From: Diploscapter coronatus
Taxonomy: Eukaryota; Nematoda; Chromadorea; Rhabditida; Rhabditidae
Direction: 5' to 3'
DNA length: 64,000 nucleotides
NCBI GenBank assembly: GCA_964036155.1
Contig: OZ038422.1
Span: forward strand, 13,167,201-13,231,200
The position numbers and the translations under genes were made by a program. Every line of letters starts with the position of its first letter. Positions within the stretch are counted from its first letter, which is position 1. The notes beneath the pieces are model-generated. The model saw only the letters and a program-made list of their open reading frames with translations. It made no database searches and was not told the origin of the DNA. This document shows, in pieces, positions 23,401 through 34,150 of the stretch.

Positions 23401-26356
23401 TCCCACTTCTAATCGCCTTTCCTTTCCCTCCGAGCAATTAGCTTTTCATTATCAATTTTCCATACACAAACATTTACATTTCTACACTCATAATCGCCTA
23501 GAAACATCTTATACAGTCTGATATGAGAAATTCATTTGAAATTTATGTATGGTTTGTAGGTGAGAATTTGTATGCAACTGATGCGATTATGAGTAATTCG
23601 ATCAAACAACAATGCAGATATGTTATTTTTAAAGTAAATTTTCAGGCAAGATTAAAAATTTCTACATCATATCGACGATGATAAAAACTATGGATACTGA
23701 ATGATACTTTTCGAAAAAAAATTTTGTGCTGGAAGTACGTCAGAAAGTCACGCCATAATATGATATTATTTCTTAAAAAGCAAAACGTATTTCTTTAAAC
23801 TATCAAACTTGTGTAATTATCGTTATAGTAATTCTAAATCAAGCATGAACTTTATGAAGGTTATTAATTCAGCTGCAAAAATCAAATTTTAATAAACCCT
23901 ATCCTTAGACTTGGAATTTTGCGCCAAACCATCAAATCTATGGGCATTCAAGTTAACATTCTGAAGTCATTACCATGATTCAGATCTATTATTCGAAACG
24001 AAAGGAAAGGTAGTGTGGAATTGTGACTTCATTTCTATTTTCACCTTCTAAATTTTCGAAAGAAAAATTGATCTTTTCACTGAAATTTCCCATGCCTTTT
24101 GAACTGATAATTTCTATGAAAAATGTAAAGACAATTTTGTATAGCGGGTTATCGTTATTAGTTTTTCTTAATAAAAAATATTATTCGTAGATGCAGCTTT
24201 GTGTTCGCATTTTCTTGTATTTGATAGGGCAATAAAGAGTTCTCATTTTGTAGTTTTGCAATCAGCACTCAAGAAATAATATGAGTGAGCGCATTATAAA
24301 AAAAAGAGGGACACAGACCATTCGATGTCTAGTTAATAGTTTCAATCACAATAAGAAATTCACATTAAGCTGTCTGTGTCATCGTGTTAAATATAATGAC
24401 TTTTTAATGCAGAAATCATCACTCAATACAAAAGTAGAATTGATTTTAGGTTCAAGAATGGTAATTTCATAGAATAAATGGGAAACGAGGTAAAAAATTT
24501 CGAAATTATGAATAGAGAGCGCAAGTGGTTTCTCAAATTTGATGTTGGTGGATTTGAGTTTAGCAAAATGTTGCCTGATTCTTCTAATATTCGAATCGAA
24601 AAGAAATATTCAATTTGGTTCAGTCTAAACCCTTAATAAATCGATAATTACCCGAGTAAATTTTGCGATTCTTCGTAAATGAAAATTGAACTCTCGATTC
24701 GATTCAAAAATCGATCATTTATCTCTCAAAAAACTATCAAATTTTATATTTATTACTCATTAGGGAAGTTTGTGAATCCGGAATCTAACTTCGAAGGGCT
24801 CCCAGAAAAAGACCGGTTTTTTTTCTTTTCTTATCTTGCCTTCCTATACTATTTCTTAGAAAAACCGGTGTCTTTTTCTATGAGCCCTCCGAAATAAAAC
24901 CTATACCATCGGATAGAGCTCGTCGAGTTGTGCAAGGATATGTGGTTTTTTTGTCACAAAACCGCTTGTTGCTTGTAGCCACACTTACAAAACAGTATAA
25001 AACTGCACTTCCAATAGACTACGCTGCTATTCCTCCAGTGCCATGTCTTCGCGCCTTTTCCTTGCAACGCGCCTCCTCATAGTGCAGGTTTTTTACTGTT
25101 TTGTAGGCGTGACTACAGGCAGCAGGCGGTTTTGTGGAAAAAATTACATATTCTTACACAACTCGACGAGCTCTATCCGATGATATAGGTTTTATTTCGA
25201 AACTAGATCCCAAGTTCACACACTTCCCTAGTTTAGACATTGAATTACCTGGAGATCCTGTTGTTGGTGACACTGAACCTGGAGATCCTGTTATTGGAGA
25301 CACTGAACCTGGAGATCCTGTTGTTGAAGACGTTAAACCTGGGGATCTTGTCGTTGGTGACACTGAACCTGGAGATCCTGTTGTTGAAGACGTTAAACCT
25401 GGGGATCTTGTCGTTGGAGACACTGAACTTGGAGATCCTGTTGCTGAAGACGTTAAACCTGGGGATCTTGTCGTTGGAGACACTGAACCTGGAGATCCTG
25501 TTGTTGGAGACACTGAACTTGGAGATCCTGTTGTTGAAGACGTTAAACCTGGGGATCTTGTTGTTGGAGACACTGAACTTGGAGATCCTGTTGCTGAAGA
25601 CGTTAAACCTGGGGATCTTGTCGTTGGAGACACTGAACTTGGAGATCCTGTTGCTGAAGACGTTAAACCTGGGGATCTTGTCGTTGGAGACACTGAACCT
25701 GGAGATCCTGTCGTTGAAGACGCTGCCGCTGAAGACAGTGAATCTTTATTCAAACAGTGTAGCAATGACAATATTGCCATTGCAGTCCGCATATTTCCCA
25801 GTAGTTGGGTTGCATTGAATGTTCGAATGACAGTCATTGAAAAATATACTGTCAAGTCAAAAAGTTGGCAACTCAAGGAATCGAATTTTTAAAAGGATTT
25901 CTGATATCTTTGAGCCCCAAAAACAAGTTTTTCGTTGTTTTCGCAGGATTGGCCCAATTGCGACTTTTGTAGAGCTCAAAATTTACTACAGAGCCCCTGT
26001 TCTCAGATCCCATCAAAATTTCACGTACCCTTTAGGATTCAGGTTGAAAATTTCGCTTACGCTAAATTTTTGCATATTTAAATTTGAGCATTGCGATCTT
26101 TAAGTATATGCATTGGTGATTTAAAGCAAGTTTAGAGTATTCATTAAAAATGACATACGTGGACTATAGTTATTATTGTTTTTGTTGTTGATCACTGTAA
26201 TGAGAATTGCAATACTCACTCCGAGAGTGCCCAATATGGCGAGAACTTCTATCGTCTAAAATGCAAGAAAATGAATTCTTCACAGAAACAAAGATTACTG
26301 TAATTGCAGCATACCTTAATGATAATAGAAAGGGGCTTCAGGTTGTTCTGGCTCAT
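11465..26356 (-). CDS. Tandem two-domain neprilysin (M13) ectopeptidase with mucin-like stalk
   Basis: A 33-exon model of 5,220 coding bases (1,739 residues), in phase at every junction. Key exons: 26356-26315 and 26255-26159 (cytoplasmic tail plus one membrane segment, [19 protein letters not shown]); 25728-25249 (Ser/Thr/Pro stalk); 22838-22748; 22533-22377 ([13 protein letters not shown]13 N-domain start). Domain 1 ends in exon 17006-16175, which contains CNVW and then, with no stop or intron, the start of domain 2 ([12 protein letters not shown]). Domain 1: substrate site NAWYQPE, zinc motif HELTH near residue 796 (exon 18157-18042), GENVADNGG near 863. Domain 2: NAWYQPE, HELTH near 1560 (exon 13176-13049), GENIADNGG near 1626, final CNVW at 11655. 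The last exon, 11485-11465, adds six residues and TAA. Known family role: zinc endopeptidases that cut extracellular peptides, normally one domain and about 750 residues. Both sites keep all motifs, so both are predicted active. The last tiny exon is the least certain; reading through the donor at 11654 would instead give about 21 other residues before a stop. Confidence 0.9.
13941..14008. repeat. Two-step perfect hairpin in neprilysin intron
   Basis: The stem GTCGTTGCGCACAAAA (13955-13970) pairs exactly with 13975-13990 around four bases. An outer stem, CAATATTGAGT, pairs with ACTCAATATTG. The inner stem resembles the hairpin at 6422-6456. Confidence 0.8.
15614..16017. mobile_element. Tc1/mariner-type MITE, 404 bp
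   Basis: Flanked by TA on both sides. The left end is TAGTGGCGAGCAAAAGTTTG; the right end complement is CAGTGGAGGGCGGAAGTTTA, and both continue into GAAACA. The TA target and CAGTGG-like ends suggest Tc1/mariner mobilisation. The interior has a second palindrome (TATGGCGACC matched by GGGTCGCCAATAG). It lies in the 16174-15429 intron of the neprilysin gene. The short open frames inside are not coding candidates. Confidence 0.75.
18500..18621. repeat. Small palindromic element in intron
   Basis: TAGTTACCCTCAAG at the left pairs with CTTGAGGGTAACTA at the right. A second block, CTTTTGTAGAA/TCTACAAGGG, also pairs. Confidence 0.7.
18979..19069. repeat. Small palindromic element in intron
   Basis: AGGGCTGTACGAAAG and the complement of CCGTACAGCCTTG form short terminal inverted repeats about 90 bases apart. 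Confidence 0.6.
21780..21840. repeat. 61-bp hairpin element in intron
   Basis: AGGGCTAGGCGGAAGT pairs with ACTTCCGCCCACCCT, with short inner matches. Confidence 0.6.
22630..22713. repeat. 84-bp hairpin element in intron
   Basis: GAAGCCTCAAGCCATGCGAA pairs with TTCGCATGACTTGAGGCTTC with one or two mismatches. The stem is about 33 bases. Confidence 0.7.
24794..24889. repeat. Hairpin-type MITE, copy 2
   Basis: GGGCTCCCAGAAAAAGACCGG pairs imperfectly with CCGGTGTCTTTTTCTATGAGCCC in outline. The central text matches 10437-10545 in reverse orientation. It sits in the 2.4-kb intron between neprilysin exons 3 and 4. Confidence 0.65.
24889..25202. repeat. 314-bp palindrome ending next to the mucin exon
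   Basis: The outer arms read CGAAATAAAACCTATA...GGATAGAGCTCGTCGAGTTG and their complement. Inner arms hold GTCACAAAACCGC and GGCGGTTTTGTGG and a shared TACTGTTTTGTA. The right end lies 47 bases from the stalk exon donor (25248). Confidence 0.75.
25249..25720. repeat. 30-bp minisatellite, about 15-16 units, coding in neprilysin stalk
   Basis: Tandem units of 30 bases, alternating in a 60-base higher-order pattern. One unit on the minus strand encodes [10 protein letters not shown], the alternate one [10 protein letters not shown]. Thirty is a multiple of three, so any gain or loss of units keeps the reading frame. The whole array lies inside the 480-base exon 25728-25249 (16 x 30). Confidence 0.88.
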
Positions 26357-26524
26357 TTTTGGGGGTTTTAGATGACCCCTAGAGGCCTTTTAGCTTGACT
26401 AGCAGAATGGAATTTCCAACGGTCGAGATGAAAGACCGGACCGGACAAGAATGGAAATGAGCAGCCCAAATGAAAAGAAGAAGGAAGGGAATAAGCTGAA
26501 TGCAGAATGCCAAATGACTGATAA

Positions 26525-28700
26525 AGTTAAGACAGTCTGTGAGAGAATCGGCTCTCTATAGTGAGAGGGGTGACCAATGACAAGAGTTTCATTTTTCCTA
26601 GATTTTTTAGTTGTCTCTGACTGTATTCTACCTGAAAATCATGATTCCGAGCTTTTTTTTCCGACATTTTCAACTTCGGGTTCGGGTACCGGGATCTGGG
26701 GGTCAAATTTTCAAAGTCAGCCTGATACCCCAAAACCTATATCAGAATAACCAGTTCGACGAGCTGAGTCGACTGGTGCGAATATTTTTCAGATCTGACT
26801 TTCCTATCACAAGTTACGGCTAAAAATAATGCAAAAAGGCTAAAAAAGCACGATTTTGTCAACTTTGAGCCTATTTTTATGACAAATTTGTGCGAAGCGC
26901 TACTATTTTATTTTATATTTACAAATTAGAAGTCCTAAAGAGAGTTTTGATACCGAAAAATCAAAGATTGAGCGTCTTATAAGAGCACAGTACCGGTCCA
27001 AAGTATGACTTGAACATTTTGAACTTTTGAAATTTTGAGTTAGATACCCAAATCATATATCATTCGATAGAGCTCGAAAAACTAAACAACTTTTGTGAAG
27101 ACACCTTGGAAGAATTTCCATCCCTGAGGGCTCCAGACAAGAAAAACCGAAAATCGTACTTTACATTCGGGAATTTTTATCTCGAAAATTTCTGAAGTAA
27201 GTGGGGTTAAATTTAGTGTTATAATGAGGCTTAGACCTCGTAGAACATTCTAGAATTTTTTGGGGTCATTTGGAGAAATTTCGGGTATCGGACCTGGCAG
27301 GGCCAGACGGGTACCGGTCGGAACTTGGAAATTTCCGGAAACCTATCCATGTTGTATATCATTCGAAAGCGGCTACAAATCTGATTATCATGCAGAAAAC
27401 TGCTTGAAAAACGGATTGATGCATCGAGATTTATGATCAAAAACGTTCCCAAGTTTACTCTTCGATTTGACCAATACTTCATTTCCTCATAAAAATCGAT
27501 ACGCTGATCCATTTTTCAAGCGGTTTTCAGAATTACACTCAGTTTTTTACTGGCTTTCGTTTGGTATATAACATGATGGGTCTTTCTACCAAATGGTAAC
27601 TCACCTCTTAGGGGTCGTGGCTCATATGGGTCAAATTAACATTTTAACAAAGACCTATTATGTAATATACCAAACGAAAGCCCCTATTGAGCTGAATAAT
27701 ATTCTGAAAACCACTTGAAAAACAGATTAGCCTATCTCCTTTTATGGTCATTTGAAGATACCCCATTTTTGGTCTTTTTCAACAGGTGGTTATAGCCTAT
27801 TACAATGATGGTATAATGAAACCACTTGCTGAATATGATAGAAGTTGATTCGAATATTACTCTTCAGTTGATTGATACCCATCTTGGTATAGTACTACTC
27901 GGGTAGCATATGGGTGGTATACCATGAACCCATATGGTAACATGATAAAGTGACAGCACGGTACTCTAGGAAGCAATAATGAAGCATTGCTCTTCGACTG
28001 CTATATTCCGAAAAGATTTTTCGAATTCGTTTGATTTTTGCAAAGTTATGAATTTTGGAAAATTTGTGTTATTTTCATAGTTAGATCCATTCGAACCGCT
28101 ATACCATGCATACCATAATAGATAACCATGAGGTGTCTTCACAAAAGTTGCTCAGTTTTTCGAGCTCTATCGAATGATACATGATTTGGTGGTCTAACTC
28201 AAAAATTAGAAAACTCGAAATTTTAAAGTTTGACTTCGGGCCGGTTTTCGATAGAATGTTGACGCTATTTTTTCGAAATAATTAGCGAATTAGAATGAGC
28301 AGGACTTGCAGATTATTGTGTGAACAAACTGGAAGGTAATATCCAGAAAGAGATGAGAAAAGTGGACTTTTCTATTGAGGACCCCGTATTTTTGGCGTTT
28401 TTGCACTATTTTTAGCCGTAAACTGTGATAGGAAGGTCGGATCCGAAAAGTGTTTGCACCATTCAACTCAGCTCGTCGAACTGAACAATCTGATATAGGT
28501 TTCGGGGTGTCGGAATGACTTTTGAAATTTGACCCCCGGACCCCGGTACCCAGACCTGGACTTGAAAACTCGGGGAAAAAGCCCCAAAACCGTGTTCTCC
28601 AGGTCGAATATAGGTAGAAAACACTCAGAAACCCCTTCAGAAACGAATTTGGTATCTCTGGTCCGGGCAGTTTCGAAGATTACGGAGAACTTGTTTTAAT
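26525..28700. mobile_element. 2.1-kb imperfect palindrome (foldback element or cluster)
   Basis: Matched segments run symmetrically about roughly 27620: 26640-26830 with 28400-28600 (TTCGGGTACCGGGATCTGGG against a partner on the other strand), 27000-27115 with 28130-28250 (GAGCTCGAAAAACTAAACAA region), and 27510-27580 with 27655-27725 (ATACCAAACGAAAGCC). The arms share blocks with 4320-4720; the left end (AAGACAGTCTGTGAGAG) is shared with 31749. No convincing transposase frame. It lies upstream of the neprilysin start codon (26356). Confidence 0.72.
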
Positions 28701-28868
28701 ACATGATTTATTGACTACTTTAGAGATAATTTTGAAAATATATCGAGATTTTCATAGATCAGATTGTTGTTCATCGTTCAGTTATCCCTTGCAGATATCC
28801 AGGAAGTACCACGAGGAGGTAGACGAACATCACTTCCCGCCACACACACACACACACACACCTGAAAG
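28699..28868. repeat. Dispersed 170-bp repeat, copy 1
   Basis: Begins ATACATGATTTATTG and contains GATATCCAGGAAGTACCACG and GTAGACGAACATCACTT, ending in a (CA)n run and CCTGAAA. A second copy, same strand, is at 34151. Confidence 0.7.
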
Positions 28869-30375
28869 CTTACAATAAGATATCCTTCTTTCCTTCATCC
28901 ATACTATTTCTCTTATGGTTGCGAAGAATTCATCTGTCTTTTATTCATATTTTGATTATTACTTCATGCATGCTCATGCAGCTATTATACTTATGGGGCT
29001 TGTGGTAAAAGACTCCTGGACGCTCACTTTTCAAAGTTGAGCGCCCCCTAAAAAGTGGACGTTCGGACGTCTTTTACCATAAGCATTAATTAGGGAATAT
29101 CGTAGAAGATTTTCCATGTAACGAGGTGCGGTGCGTCAATTTATTGCACCATCAACATCTCTGCTTTAAGGCTTTCTTACATTTATTGTTTGGACAATCG
29201 ACTCCAGGCTTCAGCCATCCATTATCCTCTGATTTCGATGATCGCTCATGTCGTTGATAAATTGCATAGGATTAAATCGCAGTTAGACATATCGGGAAAA
29301 TTATAGACTTCCATACGATCGATTCAAGTGACATGAAAACTCGCATATAACTCGTTTTGAAGTTGGATGAATCGTTTTAGTCTAGTTTACCTGAAAAATT
29401 AACATTATTACATCAATGATTATAAACGAAAACAAATAATATGTACACAAATTAATGCTCATCATACTTAGATATACAAATCATGTAAACCATTTCATAA
29501 AATTCCATGCTTAAAAACTTTTGAATATCTGATGAACCATACCTATTTATATGGGTTGTTCTTCCTCTCTCTCTCATCTGATAAGCTCATAAAATTTAGA
29601 AAGTTTGATAAAATAATAGACATTTAAAGACTTTGTGGTCCAGTATAATTGCAAAAATTTGACTATACGTCAGTTACTGATGAACACTAGCTCTTATCAG
29701 CTCTATAGCAGTCAACAAACTCACTTCACAACTCATAAGTTATAGAACAGACACTATTTGAAAAGCAAATCAAAGCATCTAAAATTTCGAGAAAATTCTA
29801 CGCATAAATGACTTTAACAACTCGTTCAGATGAACATAATTTCATAAGTCAACCGATTCTTTAATTAGTTTTATCTTATTCAGGAATTTTATTGATTTAC
29901 ATTATCTATGATTTTTGGAGAGATTTTACATACCATTTAAAAGACATGCATTTATCGTTGTTTTGAAATTCGAGTTCAATATCATTCAACAGTTTTTCAA
30001 GCTCAAATCGAATGATTCCCTATTCAAATTTGAAATTTTCTTCCAGAACATTAGAGTGCCCCCTAAAATAATAGCCTACAAGTTTAGTTTCCAATCTTTT
30101 TTTAGCTTTACTGTTGTCAAGTCATAAGTTTTTTTTTTCTTTCTGATAACGTTAAACTTTTACAATTCGTTAGAGTGAGCAATGTTATGCTGCTAAGTAT
30201 TCGATAAACGCACAATTTCCAAAATGTATTTTCTTGGATTTTCAATTTTTAGCACCAAATATGATCTTCAACTTTTATGAAAACATCCTTATTTTATAAT
30301 TCTCTTCATTTATGATTTTTTGTTTGTCATTCAATTTACCCTTTAATAGGTAAAAATTTAGGTTTGATAAGAGGA
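28869..30375. other. Intergenic
   Basis: No gene seen. It contains the hairpin element at 28998-29084. A TTTAG acceptor-like site (ending 30361) precedes the Hsp70 fragment. Confidence 0.5.
28998..29084. repeat. 87-bp hairpin element
   Basis: GCTTGTGGTAAAAGAC pairs with GTCTTTTACCATAAGC; inner CACTTT/AAAGTG blocks also match. Confidence 0.7.
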
Positions 30376-31475
30376 ATGGAAGAGAAAGTGATCGGGATCG
30401 ACTTGGGAACGACTTACTCATGCGCGGCTTGCGTCAATGAAAGCGGGGCGCCGAAAGCCATCGTTAATAGCTTTCGATTTGATTTAACAACAAATAGTCA
30501 ATCAAATAAAATTACACTCTTTCAAGCCCATTTGAATATTTTCTTTATTTGCATCATATATTTTGTCATAGTCAATGACAACGATAAATCAGTGATTAGA
30601 TAGTTATCGTTAATAACTTTAGTTAGGTTTTAAAATCAATAATCCGAACGATTTTTACCCACGCAATATGTATTTTAAATGATCATATGATTCTGATGTA
30701 ATCAATGAAAATGAATGTAATAAGCCAATGAAAAGTCATCATTAATAGCTTTGGTTAGGTTTAAAGATCAATAGAAATTTAGATAAACGTCATTTTTTTT
30801 TTTCTAATTTTACGTCATGATATTTCTTTCGAATGCCTTATAAATATCGACACAATCAATAATGTCACTTGATAGCATGTCATTTGAACGTTAGGGAATG
30901 ACATGAAAGAATCGATAAAATAGCGTATTACGCAATCCTTTTGATATGATTTCGGAATAAATATTGCAATATGTGAAAATTTCAAAATATCATGAAATTT
31001 AACAATAAGTATTATTTTGTTAGGAACATGCACGACTCCTTCCGTGGTGGCATATGATAATGAAGGGAAAGTCCTGGTTGGAGAAGCTGCGTTGCAATCC
31101 GCTGTTGATCCGAAGAACATTGTTTATGGTACACAAATAGTTTTAAAAACCAATAAATATCGATTTTTCTAGATTCGAAAAGAATGATCGGTCGACAATT
31201 TATCGACAAGCCGATTCAAGATGATATGAAATTGTGGTCTTTCAAAGTCGTGGATCAAATGGTGAATTGAAAGTTTTATAAAAATTTTAATGTAAATGCA
31301 TTCACAGTAACATGATTGTTTCAAACTCAAATGCAAATAAAACTTGGCCGTTCTAATAAAATTTAACTCTATGCTGACATTTCAGGGCAAGCCACATGTA
31401 GAGCTCAACATTAATGGTCAAGAAAAACTAGTCGCACCGGAAGAGGTTTCCGCGGAAATCCTGAAAGAAATCAAA
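30376..31475 (+). pseudogene. Truncated Hsp70-family gene (N-terminal ATPase fragment)
   Basis: Exons: from ATG 30376 to about 30462 or 30496, then 31024-31128, 31173-31261, 31386-31475. Seen: VIGIDLGTTYSCAACV (Hsp70 signature 1), CTTPSVVAYD, VGEAALQSAVDPKNI, DSKRMIGRQF and VSAEILKEIK, in normal family order. Together they cover only about the first 130 residues of a protein that should have about 640. The next expected block (the AEAYLG-like segment) is not present in any frame before the repeat at 31749. The first intron donor is uncertain: either GTTAAT after Ala-Ile, or GTCAAT after a 12-residue insertion. The stretch around GTTAATAGCTTT is repeated twice downstream (near 30606 and 30738). 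Likely a dead fragment; an expressed truncated protein is possible. Confidence 0.7.
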
Positions 31476-31748
31476 GTAAACGCTGAAATGAGTCATATGC
31501 AATATTTCAAAATCGCGATCATAAAAACATAATTCTTCCAAAACATAAAGTGATAAGACGGTTTTATCGTTACTTCGAGCTAAAATGGTATTATAACTAT
31601 TTTTAGAACTTCCTCATGATGTAAACAACTTGCACAATCTAACATTATATTTCATAAACTTGTTTGTAGTATTCCAAAAAAGTAATTGGAAGAGTTCATG
31701 AAATGCAAAAAATGGATGACAATATTTTAGCAATATTGGACCAAGAAA

Positions 31749-32035
31749 GTTTAAGACAGTCTTTGAGAGGTTCAGTCAAGGGGTGATCAATGGCAAAAGT
31801 TTCGTTTTTTCGGGGTTTTTGGTGTTAGCAAACATATTCAACTCGAAAATTACGATTCCGAGCTTTTTCCGAAATTTTCAAATTTGGGCTTAAAAGATTC
31901 GGAACGAGCTCGGAATCATGATTTTCAGGTCGAATATAATTAATTACCTCCAAAAATCTAGAAAAAATGAAACTTTTACCACTGGTTACCACCCTCTCTA
32001 TAGAGAGTCAATTCTCTCACAGGCTCTCTCTTAAA
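31749..32035. mobile_element. Short foldback element of the 26.5-kb family
   Basis: TTTAAGACAGTCTTTGAGAG at the left pairs with the complement of CTCACAGGCTCTCTCTTAA at the right. The interior has AATCATGATTTTCAGGTCGA and its near mirror. The left half matches 26525-26660 closely. It separates the Hsp70 fragment from the kelch segment. Confidence 0.7.
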
Positions 32036-32719
32036 TTTTTAGTCAAAGTTAAATCCTTATCTAGTATAACATTTTCAATTATCATAACCATTTTTGTCCT
32101 TCACATGCCTTATCATATGATAAGTGTTTATAACATTCGTTAGCGAGTTCTTTGCCGACAACTCTGATTATAATATTAGCTCGCTTTATAATACACGAAG
32201 TGGGCGTTGATAAGCATTGATTGAGTTCGAAGTCAACCAAATTCAGTCAATATAAGTGGTAAGCATATGCTAACTTCTACAAATTCTCTTTCCAGACCCG
32301 TAAGTTGAAATTCAAAGAAAATTTTCTGTAATGAATAATTTTTTCCAAAATGATGCCATTTTACAATGGGAAAACACAAAATCAGTGCAACAGGGTCTCC
32401 CCATGCATGATTCCCGTCTAAAAATTATCGCAAGGCTTCAATACATCATAAACCGTCGGGGGATTTGATGAGGGCGACCCAAAATGTCGTTTATTTTGCA
32501 TTTCGAAAACAACTCATTACTAAAATGAAAGTGATAATTTCAGAAAAGAATTGGAATCCCATTGATTGATAATACAATGAATAAATTACCTTGGAATGCC
32601 AATAATTTGCAAATTGATAGAGACAATTCATTTAATAATTCGCATGAAATTTTGCTTTACTGTAAGAGATAATAATAAATTTAGCGGAATAAAATATTCA
32701 ATAATTTATTATAATTTAG

Positions 32720-33776
32720 ATTTATATTCAAGCGATAATTATGAATATGAAGGAAGAATATGTTTGTTTAATTCATATACCTGCTCAGTAGAAGGGGTTA
32801 CAAAATTGTGGAATTGGTATGAGATATATCAAGTAGCAACTACACAGAATAAAGTAAATCTCATGTTCGTTATTTTGAATAATTTCTCAAATTTCAGATT
32901 TTTGGAATTGACAGCGTAAAGAAATCATTCGAAATATATGACTTGAATACTCGACAAATTTCAAGAGGTCTTACCAACAAATTCATGAGTGATCGATTCA
33001 AAGAATTTTACAGGTCCAGATCCTCCTGAATGGCGTCAATTGGCATCAGTCGTTTATTTCAAAGACAAATTGTATTATTTGGGTCGAGGGGATTCTGAAA
33101 CATATCAAGGCACGAGTCAAGTTGATGTAAGAAGACCGAATGAAAGTCCATGAAATAATTCATTCAGGTTCTAATAGATGGAAAATGGCAAACAGGACCT
33201 GCCTTTCCTTTTCCAATTAGATATGTTCAAACAATAATATGCGATGAAAGTTTATACGGTCACATTATAGCATATTCATTGTTGTAATTATGGATATTCA
33301 GTTATTTCTCCACTTAATAGTAGTAAGATATATCGGTTATCAGACGATGAACGGGAATGGACTGAAGTCGGAGAGATTCCAGAACAGCAACATTCTTTCG
33401 GAGTCGCATCGTTAAATGGAAAAATTTACATCACTGGAGGAAGATGGAAGTCGTTAATTTCGCATGATAAATAATATATTACTATATATTTAGTTATGAG
33501 ATATTTAAATCCTGTTTGTGTTTCGACCCCTCAGCTTCAGTTGGCAGTCGAATTTCTCGAATCGCTGATATGAATTATACAAGATTTCGTCATTCACTTG
33601 TTGCCGCTAACGGGAAATTGTATGCAATCGGAGGGTGGGCTGAGATTTTGCATATCTTCATACGAAATAGTTATTAACCTAGATTTCAAACAACTTTCGA
33701 TGGAAGTTTTTGCAATTCAATCGAGGAATACGATCCACAAACGAATGAATGGCGGGAAGTCGGGAAATTAACATAA
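32720..33776 (+). pseudogene. Kelch-repeat protein segment with frame break
   Basis: Exons in phase: 32720-32853, 32898-32967, 33014-33126, 33168 onward, resuming before 33292, then 33446/33491-about 33640, 33683-33776 (TAA). Kelch marks: FEIYDLNTRQ, PPEWRQLASVVYFKDKLYYLG, NGKIYITGG, NGKLYAIGG, EEYDPQTNEWREVG. The family forms beta-propellers, often the substrate-binding half of Cullin-3 adaptors. No BTB or BACK domain was found upstream. After DESLY (ending 33257) the kelch frame continues only after a one-base shift (GYSVISPL...), and no usable intron fits the gap, so this copy is either frameshifted or contains a sequence error. Upstream exons not located. Confidence 0.68.
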
Positions 33777-33910
33777 AATAAAGCTTGATTATAATCTCAT
33801 TTCATGTATAAATTTTATTCAATAAAATGTGAAATATAATCTTATTCCAATGCACATGATACAGACAACTCTCGAAGACATCCAAAAGTGATGGGGGATA
33901 ATTGTAACCA

Positions 33911-33975
33911 AGGATGTGCGCGGTCCGTAAAATTGGGACTCGGACATTAATTAATTCCCGAGTCCGTACATCCCT
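33911..33975. repeat. 65-bp hairpin element
   Basis: AGGATGTGCGCGGTCCG pairs imperfectly with CGAGTCCGTACATCCCT. The middle is TTAATTAATT. Confidence 0.6.
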
Positions 33976-34150
33976 GATCACAATATCATTTACTTTAACA
34001 ATGGAAAACAACGTCTTTAATTTATACATCTTCATTTTAGGATTGTTCGTAATTTAATCTGAAAGATAATAAATGCAAAAACGAAAATGTTCGAGCATGC
34101 ATGATTATGAAAGTTTTCTTTAATTTCTGAACTATCCATTTATTAATTAA

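Noticed and set aside
25240..25818. Leu-rich frame resembling leucine-rich repeats
   Set aside because: Period is 10 residues, not the 20-29 of LRRs. It is a frame shadow of the minisatellite.
25134..25892. 252-codon plus-strand frame of [10 protein letters not shown] repeats as a separate gene
   Set aside because: It has no splice or start context. The minus-strand reading has acceptor, donor and phases that fit the neprilysin gene.
28846..28862. CA run as a functional Z-DNA element
   Set aside because: Short dinucleotide run that belongs to the dispersed 170-bp repeat. Nothing supports a function.
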